Source: JABJAG01 sp038137215 (lineage in GTDB: Bacteria; Pseudomonadota; Alphaproteobacteria; UBA6615). From it: a stretch of DNA of 64,000 bases. A model generated the notes under the pieces. It was not told the DNA's origin, did not search any database, and saw nothing but the letters and a program-made list of their open reading frames with translations. Below, one piece after another: positions 1 through 10,400 of this stretch. The stretch is from contig JAYQBG010000013.1 of assembly GCA_038137215.1 (NCBI GenBank), forward strand, positions 12,351 to 76,350, given 5' to 3'. How positions within the stretch are numbered: the first letter of the stretch is position 1; each line of letters starts with the position of its first letter. The translations under genes and the position numbers were made by a program.

Positions 1-1
1 T

Positions 2-25
2 GCGTCCCGTCAGGCGGCCGAATAG
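2..25 (+). CDS. C-terminal end of an upstream gene, possibly trpA
   Basis: The second reading frame ends with the residues ASRQAAE and a TAG stop at 23-25, 18 bases before accD. In many alphaproteobacteria trpA (tryptophan synthase alpha) directly precedes accD and folC, so this is probably the tail of trpA. Seven residues cannot prove it; the assignment rests on gene order alone. Confidence 0.3.
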   Translation, partial: ASRQAAE

Positions 26-43
26 CGTGCGCACGGGATCCAT

Positions 44-967
44 ATGAGCTGGCTCAGCGAATTCGTCCGTCCCAAAATCCGCGCATTGGTCGGTGGCAAT
101 GATATCCCCGACAACCTCTGGCACAAATGCCCCTCCTGCGAACAGATGCTGTTCTACCGTGAACTGGAAGAGCACCTGCATGTCTGCCACGCCTGCGGTC
201 ATCATCTGCGGGTCAGTGCCAAGCAGCGTCTTGAGGTGCTGTTCGACGACGGGGCCTTTACCCAGGTCGATCTGCCCGCCGTCACGCCCGACCCGCTGAA
301 GTTCCGTGACAGCCGCCGCTACACCGACCGCCTGAAGGATGCCCAGTCCAAATCAGGTGCGCGCGAAGCCATCCTTGTCGGCCACGGGACCATCGGCGGC
401 CAGGCCGCCGTGGTGGCGGCGTTCGATTTCTCATTCATGGGTGGCTCCATGGGGCAGGCGGTTGGCGCCGGACTGCTGACGGCCGCGGATACGGCGCTGG
501 CACGGAACGCGGCCCTGATCGTGGTTCCGGCTTCCGGCGGCGCACGCATGCAGGAAGGCATGCTGAGCCTTGTGCAGATGCCGCGCACGGTGATTGCCGT
601 GGACCGCGTTCGAGAAGCCGGCCTGCCTTATATTGTTCTTCTGACCGACCCCACCACGGGCGGTGTGTCGGCCTCCTTCGCCATGCTGGGGGACATCCAG
701 ATCGCCGAACCGGGGGCCACCATCGGCTTCGCCGGCAAGCGGGTGATCCAGGACACCGTTCGCGAGGAACTGCCGGACGGGTTCCAGACCGCGGAATATC
801 TGCGCGACCACGGGATGGTGGATATGGTTGTGAACCGCGACAAACTGGCCGCCACCATCGCGCAGTTGCTCTCTCTGTTGCGCAAGGACGGCATGCCGGA
901 CCCCGCCGCACCGATTGCGATACCGGCCCCACACGAACCGGACCGTCCTGCCCGCGATGCCGAGTAA
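44..967 (+). CDS. accD: Acetyl-CoA carboxylase carboxyltransferase subunit beta
   Basis: This 307-residue cytoplasmic protein is the beta half of the carboxyltransferase that moves CO2 from carboxybiotin to acetyl-CoA, making malonyl-CoA for fatty-acid synthesis. The N-terminal zinc ribbon is visible as Cys29, Cys32, Cys48 and Cys51. It is followed by a crotonase-like carboxyltransferase domain with the conserved stretches SFMGGSMGQAVG and PASGGARMQEG and the typical GGVSASFAMLGD segment. Length is normal for the family. Its stop codon lies inside the start of folC (11-bp overlap), so the two are translationally coupled, as is usual in alphaproteobacteria. The partner accA is not in the window. 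Confidence 0.97.
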   Translation: MSWLSEFVRPKIRALVGGNDIPDNLWHKCPSCEQMLFYRELEEHLHVCHACGHHLRVSAKQRLEVLFDDGAFTQVDLPAVTPDPLKFRDSRRYTDRLKDAQSKSGAREAILVGHGTIGGQAAVVAAFDFSFMGGSMGQAVGAGLLTAADTALARNAALIVVPASGGARMQEGMLSLVQMPRTVIAVDRVREAGLPYIVLLTDPTTGGVSASFAMLGDIQIAEPGATIGFAGKRVIQDTVREELPDGFQTAEYLRDHGMVDMVVNRDKLAATIAQLLSLLRKDGMPDPAAPIAIPAPHEPDRPARDAE

Positions 968-2309
968 AGACGGGCCCGCCGCCGCCCGGGCCATCGACGA
1001 CATTCTCGCGCGTTTCGTAAGGTACCATCCGGACCGGATCGACCTGTCGCTCGACCGCATGTACCGCCTGCTCGCCGATCTTGACGACCCCCACCAGAAG
1101 CTGCCGCCAGTCATTCATGTGGCGGGCACGAACGGCAAGGGCTCGACCGTTGCGTTTCTGCGGGCCGCGCTGGAGGCCTCGGGCCAGGTGGTCAGCGCCT
1201 ATACCTCACCGCACCTGATCCGCTTTGCCGAGCGCTACCGGATTGCCGGTGGGATCCCTGATGATGCGACGCTCCTGGCCCTGTTCGAAGAGATCGAGGA
1301 CCGTAACGCGGGCAAACCCATCACCGAGTTCGAGATCACGACGGCGGCAGCCTTCCTGGCCTTTTCCCGCGCATCCGCGGATGTCGTCCTTCTGGAGGTC
1401 GGCCTGGGCGGCCGCTTCGATGCGACGAACGTGGTGGAACGGCCCCTCACCACGATCATCACGCGGATCGCGATGGACCATATCGACTTTCTGGGCGACA
1501 CGATCCCGGAAATCGCCCGAGAGAAAGCCGGTATCCAGAAACCCGGTGTACCGTCGATCATCGGCCCGCAACCCGACGCGGCGCTGGCGGTGATCTCGGC
1601 CCATGGCGAAGCGATTGGTGCGCCGCTCTATTGCGTGGGAAGGGAGTGGTCGGGTGAGGCCGACCCGGAAACCGGCGGATTTACCTATCGGCGTGGCCCG
1701 ACAGAGTGGTCCATGCCCGAACCGGGCCTACCCGGGCAGCATCAGATCGACAACGCCGCCACGGCAACGGCTTGCCTGGATATCTGCAACCTGCCCGGCC
1801 TGACCCAGACAAACATCGCGGAAGGCCTTGCGCATATCGACTGGCCCGGCCGTCTGCAGAAGCTGGCGCCCGGCGCCCTCACCGCGATTCTTCCCGAAGA
1901 CTGGGACATCTGGATCGATGCGGGTCACAACCCGTCGGGCGCGCAGGCGGCCGCGCAGATGTTTCGAACCCGCGATGCAGCCGACGGACGGCCCCTGCAT
2001 CTGATCCTGGCCATGGCGCGCGACAAGGATGTTCCGGGCTTTCTGGCACCCTTCCGGGAGGTGGCGACCAGCGTGACGGCGATCCCCGTCCCCGGGGAGC
2101 CACGAATTCACGATCCAGCAGATCTCGCCGCCTTCTTCGCACCGGCCGGCCTGACCGGAACGGCGGCGGTTTCTCTGAAATCGGCGCTCACAACACTGGC
2201 GTGCCAACCTGCCCCGGGGCGTATCCTGATCACCGGCTCGCACCTGGCCGCAGGTGCCGCATTGTCCGCCAACGGGTTGGACCGGACAGGGTCGCCCGCA
2301 TTATCCTAG
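957..2309 (+). CDS. folC: Bifunctional folylpolyglutamate synthase / dihydrofolate synthase
   Basis: FolC adds glutamate to dihydropteroate and then to folates, using ATP. The start is set at ATG 957, which overlaps the accD stop; an upstream in-frame ATG at 915 lies inside accD and adds only unrelated residues. From this start the protein has 450 residues. The Mur-ligase-type P-loop GTNGKGS is at residues 57-63, followed by the family stretch EVGLGGRFDATNV and the second ATP-site segment DHIDFLGDT, with the glutamate-ligase C-terminal domain containing DAGHNPSGA. It forms an operon with accD. Confidence 0.96.
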   Translation: MPSKDGPAAARAIDDILARFVRYHPDRIDLSLDRMYRLLADLDDPHQKLPPVIHVAGTNGKGSTVAFLRAALEASGQVVSAYTSPHLIRFAERYRIAGGIPDDATLLALFEEIEDRNAGKPITEFEITTAAAFLAFSRASADVVLLEVGLGGRFDATNVVERPLTTIITRIAMDHIDFLGDTIPEIAREKAGIQKPGVPSIIGPQPDAALAVISAHGEAIGAPLYCVGREWSGEADPETGGFTYRRGPTEWSMPEPGLPGQHQIDNAATATACLDICNLPGLTQTNIAEGLAHIDWPGRLQKLAPGALTAILPEDWDIWIDAGHNPSGAQAAAQMFRTRDAADGRPLHLILAMARDKDVPGFLAPFREVATSVTAIPVPGEPRIHDPADLAAFFAPAGLTGTAAVSLKSALTTLACQPAPGRILITGSHLAAGAALSANGLDRTGSPALS

Positions 2310-2361
2310 AGCGACTGCTCACGAGACCGATCCGGCGCGGATCGGGAAAGGCAATGTGAAG

Positions 2362-3432
2362 ATGGCCACGCCGGTGCTTGAAGACCTGCTGGAACGCGGT
2401 GACCGCGTCCCCAATTTTTTCCTGCCCGACCAGCGCGACGTGGTGATCAACCTCGCCGACAAGGCACGCGGCGGGCCCCTCTTCGTGTTGCTGTTCCCGA
2501 CCCAGAAGGATCCGGGCGCCATGGCCGAGTTCCAGGCGATGGTTGAAGCAGCGCCGGCCATGCTGGATGCCGGCGCCCATCTCTTCGCCATCTGCGCCGA
2601 TCCGATCCCGCTGGTTCAGAAACTGGCCGAAGCCCACAGACCGGATTTCTTTGTGCTGTCCGATACAGACAAGAAAACGGCCAGCCGCTTCGGGGCGCGG
2701 GGCAAACTGATCGGGTTCGTATGTGACGGGAATCAACGGGTCATGTCTGTCCTCAAACCCGGCGACACGCCCATTGCGAGACGGGCCGCTGACGAAATCG
2801 CATCGATGGAGAAGGCCACCCCGACCCCGGCGGCCCTGCATCCCCCCATTCTCGTCCTACCGGATGTCTTCTCACCGGATTTCTGCAAATGGCTGATCGA
2901 ACAGTTCGAAACCCGTGGCAATGAGCCGTCCGGCACATTGCGCATGAGCGAAGGCCAGATGGTGCACGACACCAGCGGCCAGAACAAACGCCGCCGGGAT
3001 CATCACGTGGTGGACAAGGATTTGCTCGATGCCATCGGAAGCCGGATCGAACGGCGTGTACTGCCGGAAATACAGCGCGCCTTTCACTGTCCGATCCGCT
3101 TTGTCGAAGAGTTCAAGATCGTGCGCTATGACGCGGATGTCGGCGGTTTTTTCAGGCCCCACCGGGACAACACCTCGGTCGGCACAGCCCATCGACGCTT
3201 TGCAATGACCCTGAACCTCAACACCGAGGATCACGAGGGCGGCGAGTTGCGCTTTCCCGAATACGGACAGGCGAGCTATCGCCCCCGCACCGGAGAAGCC
3301 GCGATCTTCTCGTGCAACCTGCTGCATGAAGCAACCGACGTCACCAAAGGCAAGCGCTATGTCCTGCTGTCCTTCATGTATAACGAGACCGGGCGCCAGA
3401 TCATGGAAAAGATGCGCCAGGCCCGGGCCTGA
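2362..3432 (+). CDS. Peroxiredoxin-like domain fused to a 2-oxoglutarate/Fe(II) oxygenase
   Basis: The ATG at 2362 gives 356 residues; the frame is open further upstream but overlaps folC. Residues 1-150 resemble the AhpC/TSA peroxiredoxin fold (VPNFFLPDQ, FVLLFPTQKDPGAM, ICADPIPLVQK), but the peroxidatic cysteine position has no Cys, so peroxidase activity is unlikely. Residues 165-345 are a prolyl-4-hydroxylase-type oxygenase. The iron facial triad is visible as His267-x-Asp269 (FFRPHRDN) and His322 (LLHEATDV), with Arg332 positioned to bind 2-oxoglutarate. The substrate is unknown; protein hydroxylation is possible. It lies 52 bp after folC and shares a bidirectional terminator with trxA. 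Confidence 0.85.
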   Translation: MATPVLEDLLERGDRVPNFFLPDQRDVVINLADKARGGPLFVLLFPTQKDPGAMAEFQAMVEAAPAMLDAGAHLFAICADPIPLVQKLAEAHRPDFFVLSDTDKKTASRFGARGKLIGFVCDGNQRVMSVLKPGDTPIARRAADEIASMEKATPTPAALHPPILVLPDVFSPDFCKWLIEQFETRGNEPSGTLRMSEGQMVHDTSGQNKRRRDHHVVDKDLLDAIGSRIERRVLPEIQRAFHCPIRFVEEFKIVRYDADVGGFFRPHRDNTSVGTAHRRFAMTLNLNTEDHEGGELRFPEYGQASYRPRTGEAAIFSCNLLHEATDVTKGKRYVLLSFMYNETGRQIMEKMRQARA

Positions 3433-3460
3433 CGGGATTGGCCGCCGTTACAGGCCTCAA

Positions 3461-3486
3461 AAAACCCCGCCGGTTGGCGGGGTTTT
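3461..3486. terminator. Bidirectional Rho-independent terminator
   Basis: A perfect 11-bp inverted repeat, AAAACCCCGCC with a GGTT loop, has a T-run at the 3' end on both strands. It lies between the convergent oxygenase gene (+) and trxA (-) and should end both transcripts. Confidence 0.9.
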
Positions 3487-3508
3487 CGTTTTCGGGTGAA
3501 CCCGTTTC

Positions 3509-3829
3509 CTAGAGAACGGAATCGACCCAGTCATAGATCTGGCTCTTCGGCAGGCTTCCGACCTTCATGGAGGCCACCTGACCGTCCTTGAACAGCAACA
3601 GCGTCGGGATACCACGGACACCGTATTTGGACGGGGTCATGGGATTGTCGTCGATGTTGAGCTTGGCAACCACGATATCGCCATCCTTATCGTCGGACAG
3701 CTCCTCGAGCGTCGGTCCGATCTGCTTGCAGGGGCCACACCATTCCGCCCAGAAATCGACGAGCACGGGCTTGTCGGACTGCAGAACGTCGGTTTCAAAG
3801 GAATCGTCGGTAATCGCTTTGGACGGCAT
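3509..3829 (-). CDS. trxA: Thioredoxin 1
   Basis: This 106-residue cytoplasmic thioredoxin has the redox motif WCGPC (Cys31 and Cys34), the cis-proline segment GIPTLLLFKDG and normal length. The ATG at 3829 is chosen because AGAGG sits 7 bases upstream; a longer frame adds 15 residues with no such site. It reduces protein disulfides such as those of ribonucleotide reductase. It stands between addA and folC, as in many alphaproteobacteria. A good promoter precedes it (3895-3923), so it can be expressed independently of addAB. Confidence 0.96.
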   Translation of the reverse strand: MPSKAITDDSFETDVLQSDKPVLVDFWAEWCGPCKQIGPTLEELSDDKDGDIVVAKLNIDDNPMTPSKYGVRGIPTLLLFKDGQVASMKVGSLPKSQIYDWVDSVL

Positions 3830-3894
3830 GTTCAGCCTCTTTTCGTTGCTTGGTTCGGGTGCGGTGACCCGCACGCATGTCTTGTTCCCGACCG

Positions 3895-3923
3895 AACCTA
3901 GGTTTGCATTCCGGTCACGTCAA
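3895..3923 (-). promoter_or_regulatory. Probable sigma70 promoter of trxA
   Basis: On the minus strand TTGACG (3923-3918) and TAGGTT (3900-3895) are separated by exactly 17 bp, and the trxA start codon lies 66 bp further on. The -35 box is close to consensus and the -10 box is weaker. Identified by eye only. Confidence 0.6.
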
Positions 3924-3955
3924 GAATACCCCCACGATCAGGACCTATGCGTGTG

Positions 3956-6900
3956 TCACACCTGCGTGTGAAGGCCGGGAAGATGAGTGTCCAGCAGCGA
4001 ATCGGGCAACGCCATCAGCCGGGGCGCATCGGTCCAGAGCAGAAAGGCGCGCACCGCGTGATCCGGCCAGGCATCGCGAATCACGTGGCGATAGGTCGCC
4101 ATCTGCCGCAGATAGACCGGGGTGACATCCTCGGCACGGTCGGGGGGCGGGCGGTTCGACTTGTAGTCAACGATCGAGACCACACCGTCAGCGATCACCA
4201 GCCGGTCAATCTGTCCCGAGATCACATGTACCGTACCGTCCGGTCGCGCCATCGTTCCCGTGATGGCAACCTCGGCAACGCTGTCTTCCCGGAACAGATG
4301 CGCAAACTCGTCTGACTCAACCACGCCAAGCACCTCCTCCAGAATTTCCTGCTGGCGCCGGGCATCGAACCCGAAAACTGGGCGCGCCAGGTATCGCGTG
4401 GCCGCCCCGGCGCGTTGCTCCGGGGCAAGACCGGGCAGCCACTGCAACAATCGGTGCAGTGCATTGCCGCGGGCGAACCGCGCTCCGTCATCGACCCGGT
4501 CGATGGGCGCGCGGACCGGCGGGGCATCACCGGGATCGGAGGGTGCCAGCGGGCGGGGCGGGCTCGGCTCATCGGGGGCGGGGCTGCCTATCCAGTCCGG
4601 CAGGCCCCCGGGGTCGGGTGCAGGCAGCGCGTCCGACCCGGTCACCGGGCCGCGCTGCTCGGCCTCCAGCCGCAACACCACGGGCTCGGCAATACCGGCA
4701 GGCCTCGGGAAGGCCGCCTCAACCGGTTGCGCAATCTTGTCCATCGCCTCATGCGCCAGCTGGTACCAGGAGCCCTCGCCAGGTGCGTTCCAGCCGCAGA
4801 TATACAGCCGTTCCTCCGCGCGGGTCATCGCCACATAGAGCAGCCGGCGATACTCCTCATCGAGGCGCTCGCGCACCAGTTTACGCAGAGATTCGGTGGT
4901 TTCGTCGGCATCTTCGACCCGCGGCAACCAGACAAAAAAAGGACTGTCTCTGTTCTTGTGCCAGAGAATGGTGGGCATGCTACGCGGGCGCCGGGTGGTG
5001 TCAGGCAGGAATACAATGGGTGATTCCAGCCCCTTGGCACCATGAACCGTCATCACCCGGACCGCACCGCCGGTCTGATCGAGGTCGCGCTTGACCTCTG
5101 CCTGTCCGGCCGAGACCCAGTGCAGAAATGTCTGCAACGAAGGCGCATGGGATTGTTCAAAGGACAGGGCGAGGGACAGAAACTCGTCCAGTGCATCGGC
5201 TGAATCCGGCCCGAGCCGGGAGAAGATACGCGCGCGGCCGCCGCGCGAAAGAATGCCTGCAAACAGTTCGTAGGGCCGCTCGATATCCACCCGGTTCAGC
5301 AGATCGGTGAGATAGTCCGCGGCCCTGCCAAATGCCTCGCATTCGGCCCGGCGCGCGAGGAGCGTCTGCCACAGAGACCGTTCGCCCCGGTCATAGGCCA
5401 GCGCAAACAACGTCTCCTCGTCAAACCCGAGCAGCGGGCTTTTCAGGATCGTCGCGAGAGTTAGATCATCATCGGGCAGGAGCAGAAACTCGCCCAGGGC
5501 GAGCAGGTCCATGACCGCGATCTGCTCGGTCAGCACCATCCGGTCCACGCCCGCCACCGCAACCTGGCGCGCTTTCAGGGCCCGCACCAGCGCTTCCACG
5601 AATGCGCCCCGCTGGCGCACCAGGATCAGGATGTCGTCTTCGCGTATCGGCCGGCCCTTACTCACCAGCAGCTCTCCGCGCTCCAGCCAGTCTGCAATCT
5701 GCCCTGCGATGAGCTCGGCCAGGGTCTCCATCGCGCCCGGAACAGAGATCGGCTCCACCGGCGGTTTCCACGGCTCCGGCTCTGCGGCCTTCTCCGTCAC
5801 AATGGCCGGCCAAATCTCGACAAGCCCGGCATCGTCCTCACGCAGCGGCGTGTGCTGCAGGTCGGTGCCCTCACCCACCACGCCTGCGCGGGCGTGGTCG
5901 GGCTCGAAGACCTTGTCCACCGCCTGCAGCACCGGACGGGCAGACCGGAACGAGAAGTTCAGCTCCACATCCGACCAGTTGCGTCGGGAGAAATCGGCCT
6001 TTTCCTTAAGATAAGCGCGCATCTCCTCGAACCGGCGGGGCTCGGCACCCTGGAAACTGTAGATGGACTGTTTGACATCGCCCACGGCAAAGACGCTGCG
6101 CGCGGGTAAGCCGAGGCTCTCGGTGGCTTCGTCACGGGCGCTCAGACCGGCGAAGAATTCATCGACCAGCGCCCCGACCACATCCCATTGCTCGGGATTG
6201 GTGTCCTGCGCCTCGTCGATCAGAACGTGATCGATGCCGCCATCGAGTTTGAACAGGACCCAGGCCGCGCCCCCGTCACCACGCAGCAAGTTCCGCGTTT
6301 TCGAGATCAGATCATCATAGTCGAGCCGCCCCCGGGCGGCCTTGCGCGCTTCATAACACCCAATCAGCGTGGCGGCGACTTGCATCAATGCCGTGTTGGC
6401 CGCCAGCAGACCGGCCTTGCGCAGTTTGTCACGCACCGCGAGCAGTCGCTCGGCTTCCTCGGTCAGGATATCGAACGCCTCCGGCATATCCTTCAGCACC
6501 GGCTTGGTCACAAGCCGCTTGCGGACCGTCCCCGTGCTGGCGGCGATATAGATATCGGCATAACTCTCGAAAGCGACGGCGCGCCCCGCAGGATCATCAG
6601 CGAGCCATACTCCGATAGCAGTTGCCCGCTCCTGATCGCTCTTGGAGCCGCCCGCCAAGGCCCCGACAACGCGTCGCAAGGCATCCGCATCAAAGGATGC
6701 ATCCGAACAGGCCGTATGCAGGACGTCCGCTTCATCCAGATCCGGTGCAACCCCCAGAAACAGTGCCAAGCGGTCCGCGGCGGCCTGCACGCTGCCCGCA
6801 TCGTGCAGCAATTCGGCGAACTGTCCGCGTGCCCGGGCGACATCGCCGAGCAGTTCGGGAAACCGCATTTCGTGAATGCGGGCGGTCACCGCCGCCATGG

Positions 6901-7450
6901 CCCTGTGGAGCGGTGAGGCTTCGTCGCTCGCCGCGGCCAGAAGGTCAGCCTTCGCACCCTCGAGAGCCTCCTCGGCATCACGGTCTTCCATCACCTGGAA
7001 ATGCGGCACTACGCCGGCTTCCAGCGGAAAGCGCCGCAGCACCGACTGGCAGAAGGAATGGATCGTCATGATCTTCATACCGCCGGGTGCTTCGAGGACC
7101 CGCGCAAACAGACATCGCGCCTGAATCATTGCCTCGGGCGACGGGGCGACACCGAACAGATCCTCCAGATAGCCATGCAGGACGTCGTCCTCCGCCACCG
7201 TCCAGGCACCCAACTCGCAGTTGATGCGGCGCGACATCTCCGCCGCAGCCGCCTTAGTGAAGGTCAGGCAGAGGATTCGTTCGATGCGCACCCCGGCCAT
7301 CAGCAGGCGCAACACACGATCGCGCAGCACCCGGGTCTTGCCGGCACCCGCAGAGGCCGACACCCAGGCGTTCGCCTGTGCATCCGCCCCCGTCCGCTGG
7401 CGGTCCACGACACGGGCCAGCTGAACCGGATCGAAGTTGGCCTGGCTCAT
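3956..7450 (-). CDS. addA: Double-strand break repair helicase/nuclease AddA
   Basis: AddA is the UvrD-like 3'-5' helicase and nuclease subunit of AddAB, which resects double-strand breaks for RecA. At 1164 residues it has the usual length. The Walker A segment SASAGAGKTR is at residues 31-40, and ILCLTFTKAAAAEMSRRI (motif Ia), DYDDLI, VLIDEAQDTNPEQW (Walker B/motif II), GDVKQSIYSFQGA (motif III), VMTVHGAKGLESPIVFLPD and RLLYVAMTRAEERLY follow in order. The C-terminal RecB-type nuclease shows GQIDRLVI and VDYKSNR. It follows addB with a 4-bp overlap and ends 126 bp before the trxA start. Confidence 0.97.
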   Translation of the reverse strand: MSQANFDPVQLARVVDRQRTGADAQANAWVSASAGAGKTRVLRDRVLRLLMAGVRIERILCLTFTKAAAAEMSRRINCELGAWTVAEDDVLHGYLEDLFGVAPSPEAMIQARCLFARVLEAPGGMKIMTIHSFCQSVLRRFPLEAGVVPHFQVMEDRDAEEALEGAKADLLAAASDEASPLHRAMAAVTARIHEMRFPELLGDVARARGQFAELLHDAGSVQAAADRLALFLGVAPDLDEADVLHTACSDASFDADALRRVVGALAGGSKSDQERATAIGVWLADDPAGRAVAFESYADIYIAASTGTVRKRLVTKPVLKDMPEAFDILTEEAERLLAVRDKLRKAGLLAANTALMQVAATLIGCYEARKAARGRLDYDDLISKTRNLLRGDGGAAWVLFKLDGGIDHVLIDEAQDTNPEQWDVVGALVDEFFAGLSARDEATESLGLPARSVFAVGDVKQSIYSFQGAEPRRFEEMRAYLKEKADFSRRNWSDVELNFSFRSARPVLQAVDKVFEPDHARAGVVGEGTDLQHTPLREDDAGLVEIWPAIVTEKAAEPEPWKPPVEPISVPGAMETLAELIAGQIADWLERGELLVSKGRPIREDDILILVRQRGAFVEALVRALKARQVAVAGVDRMVLTEQIAVMDLLALGEFLLLPDDDLTLATILKSPLLGFDEETLFALAYDRGERSLWQTLLARRAECEAFGRAADYLTDLLNRVDIERPYELFAGILSRGGRARIFSRLGPDSADALDEFLSLALSFEQSHAPSLQTFLHWVSAGQAEVKRDLDQTGGAVRVMTVHGAKGLESPIVFLPDTTRRPRSMPTILWHKNRDSPFFVWLPRVEDADETTESLRKLVRERLDEEYRRLLYVAMTRAEERLYICGWNAPGEGSWYQLAHEAMDKIAQPVEAAFPRPAGIAEPVVLRLEAEQRGPVTGSDALPAPDPGGLPDWIGSPAPDEPSPPRPLAPSDPGDAPPVRAPIDRVDDGARFARGNALHRLLQWLPGLAPEQRAGAATRYLARPVFGFDARRQQEILEEVLGVVESDEFAHLFREDSVAEVAITGTMARPDGTVHVISGQIDRLVIADGVVSIVDYKSNRPPPDRAEDVTPVYLRQMATYRHVIRDAWPDHAVRAFLLWTDAPRLMALPDSLLDTHLPGLHTQV

Positions 7451-10400
7451 GTGCCCTCACCCCCGTCGGTGTCTCCGGCCATCGACCATTCCTTCACCCG
7501 GGCCAGGTGTTCGTAATCGGAATACTTGGGCGCCTTGTCCGGGCGTGGACGTGCTTCATAGGGCGTGGCCGGATCATCGAAGCGTTTGACCAGTTCCACC
7601 AGTCCGGCATAGGCCTCCGCCGCGAGCGCCGCCGGATCGTCAGCGACATGGCGTATGGCCCCCGGCTCGCGCCCGCCCGACAGTCGCCAGAAGGCGAGCT
7701 CGTGCACATCACCGGCCGCCACACCGTCGAAGCCGCCCTGTGAGACCATCGCCGCTTCGAGCGGCAGCTGCGGCGCAAAGCCGGCCGCCACTTCCTTCAT
7801 CGTGGGCGGCGCGCCGGTCTTGAAATCGATCACGGCAAAACCGCCATCGCGCAGTTCGTCGATACGGTCAGCCCGGGCCACGAGCCGGAAGGGCCCCGCC
7901 GGCAGATCGAGCGTGATGCTGCCTCCGACTTCGGCATGAATTTTCGCAATCCGGCGCCGGCGTTCGACCTCAACCGGAATGAACCAGTCCGCAATCCGCA
8001 GGAAGCGTGGCCACCAGAAGGTCCAGATTGCGGGCATGCTGCGATATTCACCGAGCAACTCTTCCCCGATTCCGACCAGTCGTGCATGGGCGTCTTCCGG
8101 CAGCTCACCCGTGCCGCATTCCGCCAGAAAGGCGTCGAAAACATTGTGAATCAGCGATCCGTATTCCGCAGCATCGACAGCCTGATCAATCGGTGCGAGT
8201 GCCTGCAACCCCAGGATATGACGCGCGTAGATCGAATAGGGATCGCGCATCCAGGTTTCGATCTGCGTCACCGACAAGCGCCTTGGGCGCGCGGCAACGG
8301 GCGGCGTGGGACGGGGCCGAACCGATTCCGGGGCTTGTACAGATGTGCGGTCCGGGCCGTCGAGAGCACGCCACCACGCCAGGCAGTCCTCGCCCTTCTT
8401 GCCCAGGGGCACGTCCGGCTCAATTCCAAGTGCCTCAATTGCGACGTCCAGCCGGGTCAGCCAGCGCGCGGGTATCGTGGGGGCCCCCTCGGTCCGCTCC
8501 GAGCGGGACAGGACGACCGTTTCGGCGCAAAACCCCTGTACGAAGTCATGCGCGCTCAGGCCAATTCTGCGCTCGGGCGACGGCAGGCCGAAATCTGCCC
8601 GCATCGGGCGGCCCATCCAGGGATCGACATTGGCATCGGCAGGCCAGCTGCCCTCGTTCAGCCCGCCCATAATCATCACATCAAACCGCTGAAGCCGGGC
8701 CTCCAGCGGGCCGAGTATCGACAGTCTCGGATGGGCGCCGAAGCGCGGGCGCACGACGGTACCCGCCAGAAGCGTTTCAAACAGTGCCGCATAGTGGCCC
8801 GGTGCAATAGGGTCGAGCGCATCGCCGAATTCCGCCAGTTCGGCCACAAATCCCGCCAACGCTTCTCCGGCATCACCGGCCCAAAGACGCAACGCCCCGG
8901 AGTCCGACGCGCTTTCCGCCAGAGCTTCGGCAAACCCGATATGCGCCCGCACCAGATCGGACACGGATGCGGTTGGCGCGTCGAACAGTCCCGTCAGCGC
9001 TTCACTTGATGTTTCCAGCATTCCGATACCCGACAGTATCTCCGGCCAGAGCGCGTGATGCCGTTCCGCAACCTCGTCCCGTTCCTTGTCCCGATAGGCT
9101 TCGGCCGCCGCGCGCAGCCCCACAAAACCGGCCGGCGGACGCGGACCACGCAGGACGAGACGTTCAAGCGTTCGTGTCAGCGCGCGCCATGTCGCCGTAT
9201 CGGTTCCGCCGGAAGCCAGGGGATGTTTGAGGGCCGCCAGAACCGAGACCGGGCCGGCCCGGTCATGCACAACCTGAAGCACCGACCGCAGGAAACTGCC
9301 CGGAACCGTATCGGCCAGGGGCACACCCGCACTGTCGTCGATCTGGACACCCCAGCGCCCCAGCGCGGCGCTGACCCGGCGGGCCAGGGCACGGTCGGGC
9401 GTCACCAGGGCCGCGGTCCGGCCCGGAGTTTCCAGAACCTCACGCAACACCAGCGCAATCGCTCCGGCTTCCTCATGAGGTTCCCGGGCATCGATTCGCG
9501 TAAGCCCGTGCAGGGCTTCCGCCCCGATCATGCCCCGTTCCTGCCGCCACGAATCCGTTGTTGCCGCCGGGCGCAAGGCTTCGGAGATCAGACGTGCGCG
9601 CGCCGGGCCGGAGGGTGAAGCGGCGTGCATGGCCGGCCATTCGCGGACCTGCGCGCGCGTGCTGTCGAGACGCGCGAGCAATTGGCGCAATCCGAACTGC
9701 GGGTGACTGGCATCCAGATTGTTCCAGGCGGTGTCGTCAAGCACACGATCGAGGCCGGGCAACACCACATAGCCTGCGGGCAGGCCAGCGACCACGGCCA
9801 ACAAGTCTGCCGTGGCCGGGATACTGCCGGTACTGCCGGCCGCAATGACCGGGTGCTCGGGGGGTGTCTCGGCCCATGCCGCCGCACGCGCGGCGAGCAA
9901 ATGATTGCGGCGGTCCGCCGGATCCATCGCGCCATCGGCATCCAGGCGCGCCGGCCAGACATCGGTCAGCAGCTTCAGGAACTCCAGCGTCTGTTGCCAG
10001 TGCCGGGCATAATCATCGGGCACCAGCCCGGCCAGCGCCGCGAAATCAAGCCGTTCGGTCTGCACCTGGTCCAGAAGCTTCGTGAGCTCTCCGGCCAGAT
10101 CCGCCGCCTGATCGATTGGCAGGGGTTCCCCTTCATTCAGCAGACGGTTTCGCAGCTCCTGCGCCAGAAGGAGCCGGCGCCGCAGTTCCGGCATGGCCGG
10201 CGGCACCTCCCGGGCATCGCCCAGGCTGTCATCGATACCTTCGGTAAACTGAAGCTCATCCTCGTCTATATCACCGATCGGAACCATGTGCGGCAGGACC
10301 AGCGCGCGCCCCTCCGAAAGCCGCAGAAACGAATCCTGCAAGGCACGGCAGGCGCGCCGGGTGGGCAGAAGCACGGTCATGCGCGAAAGGGCGAGCGGGT

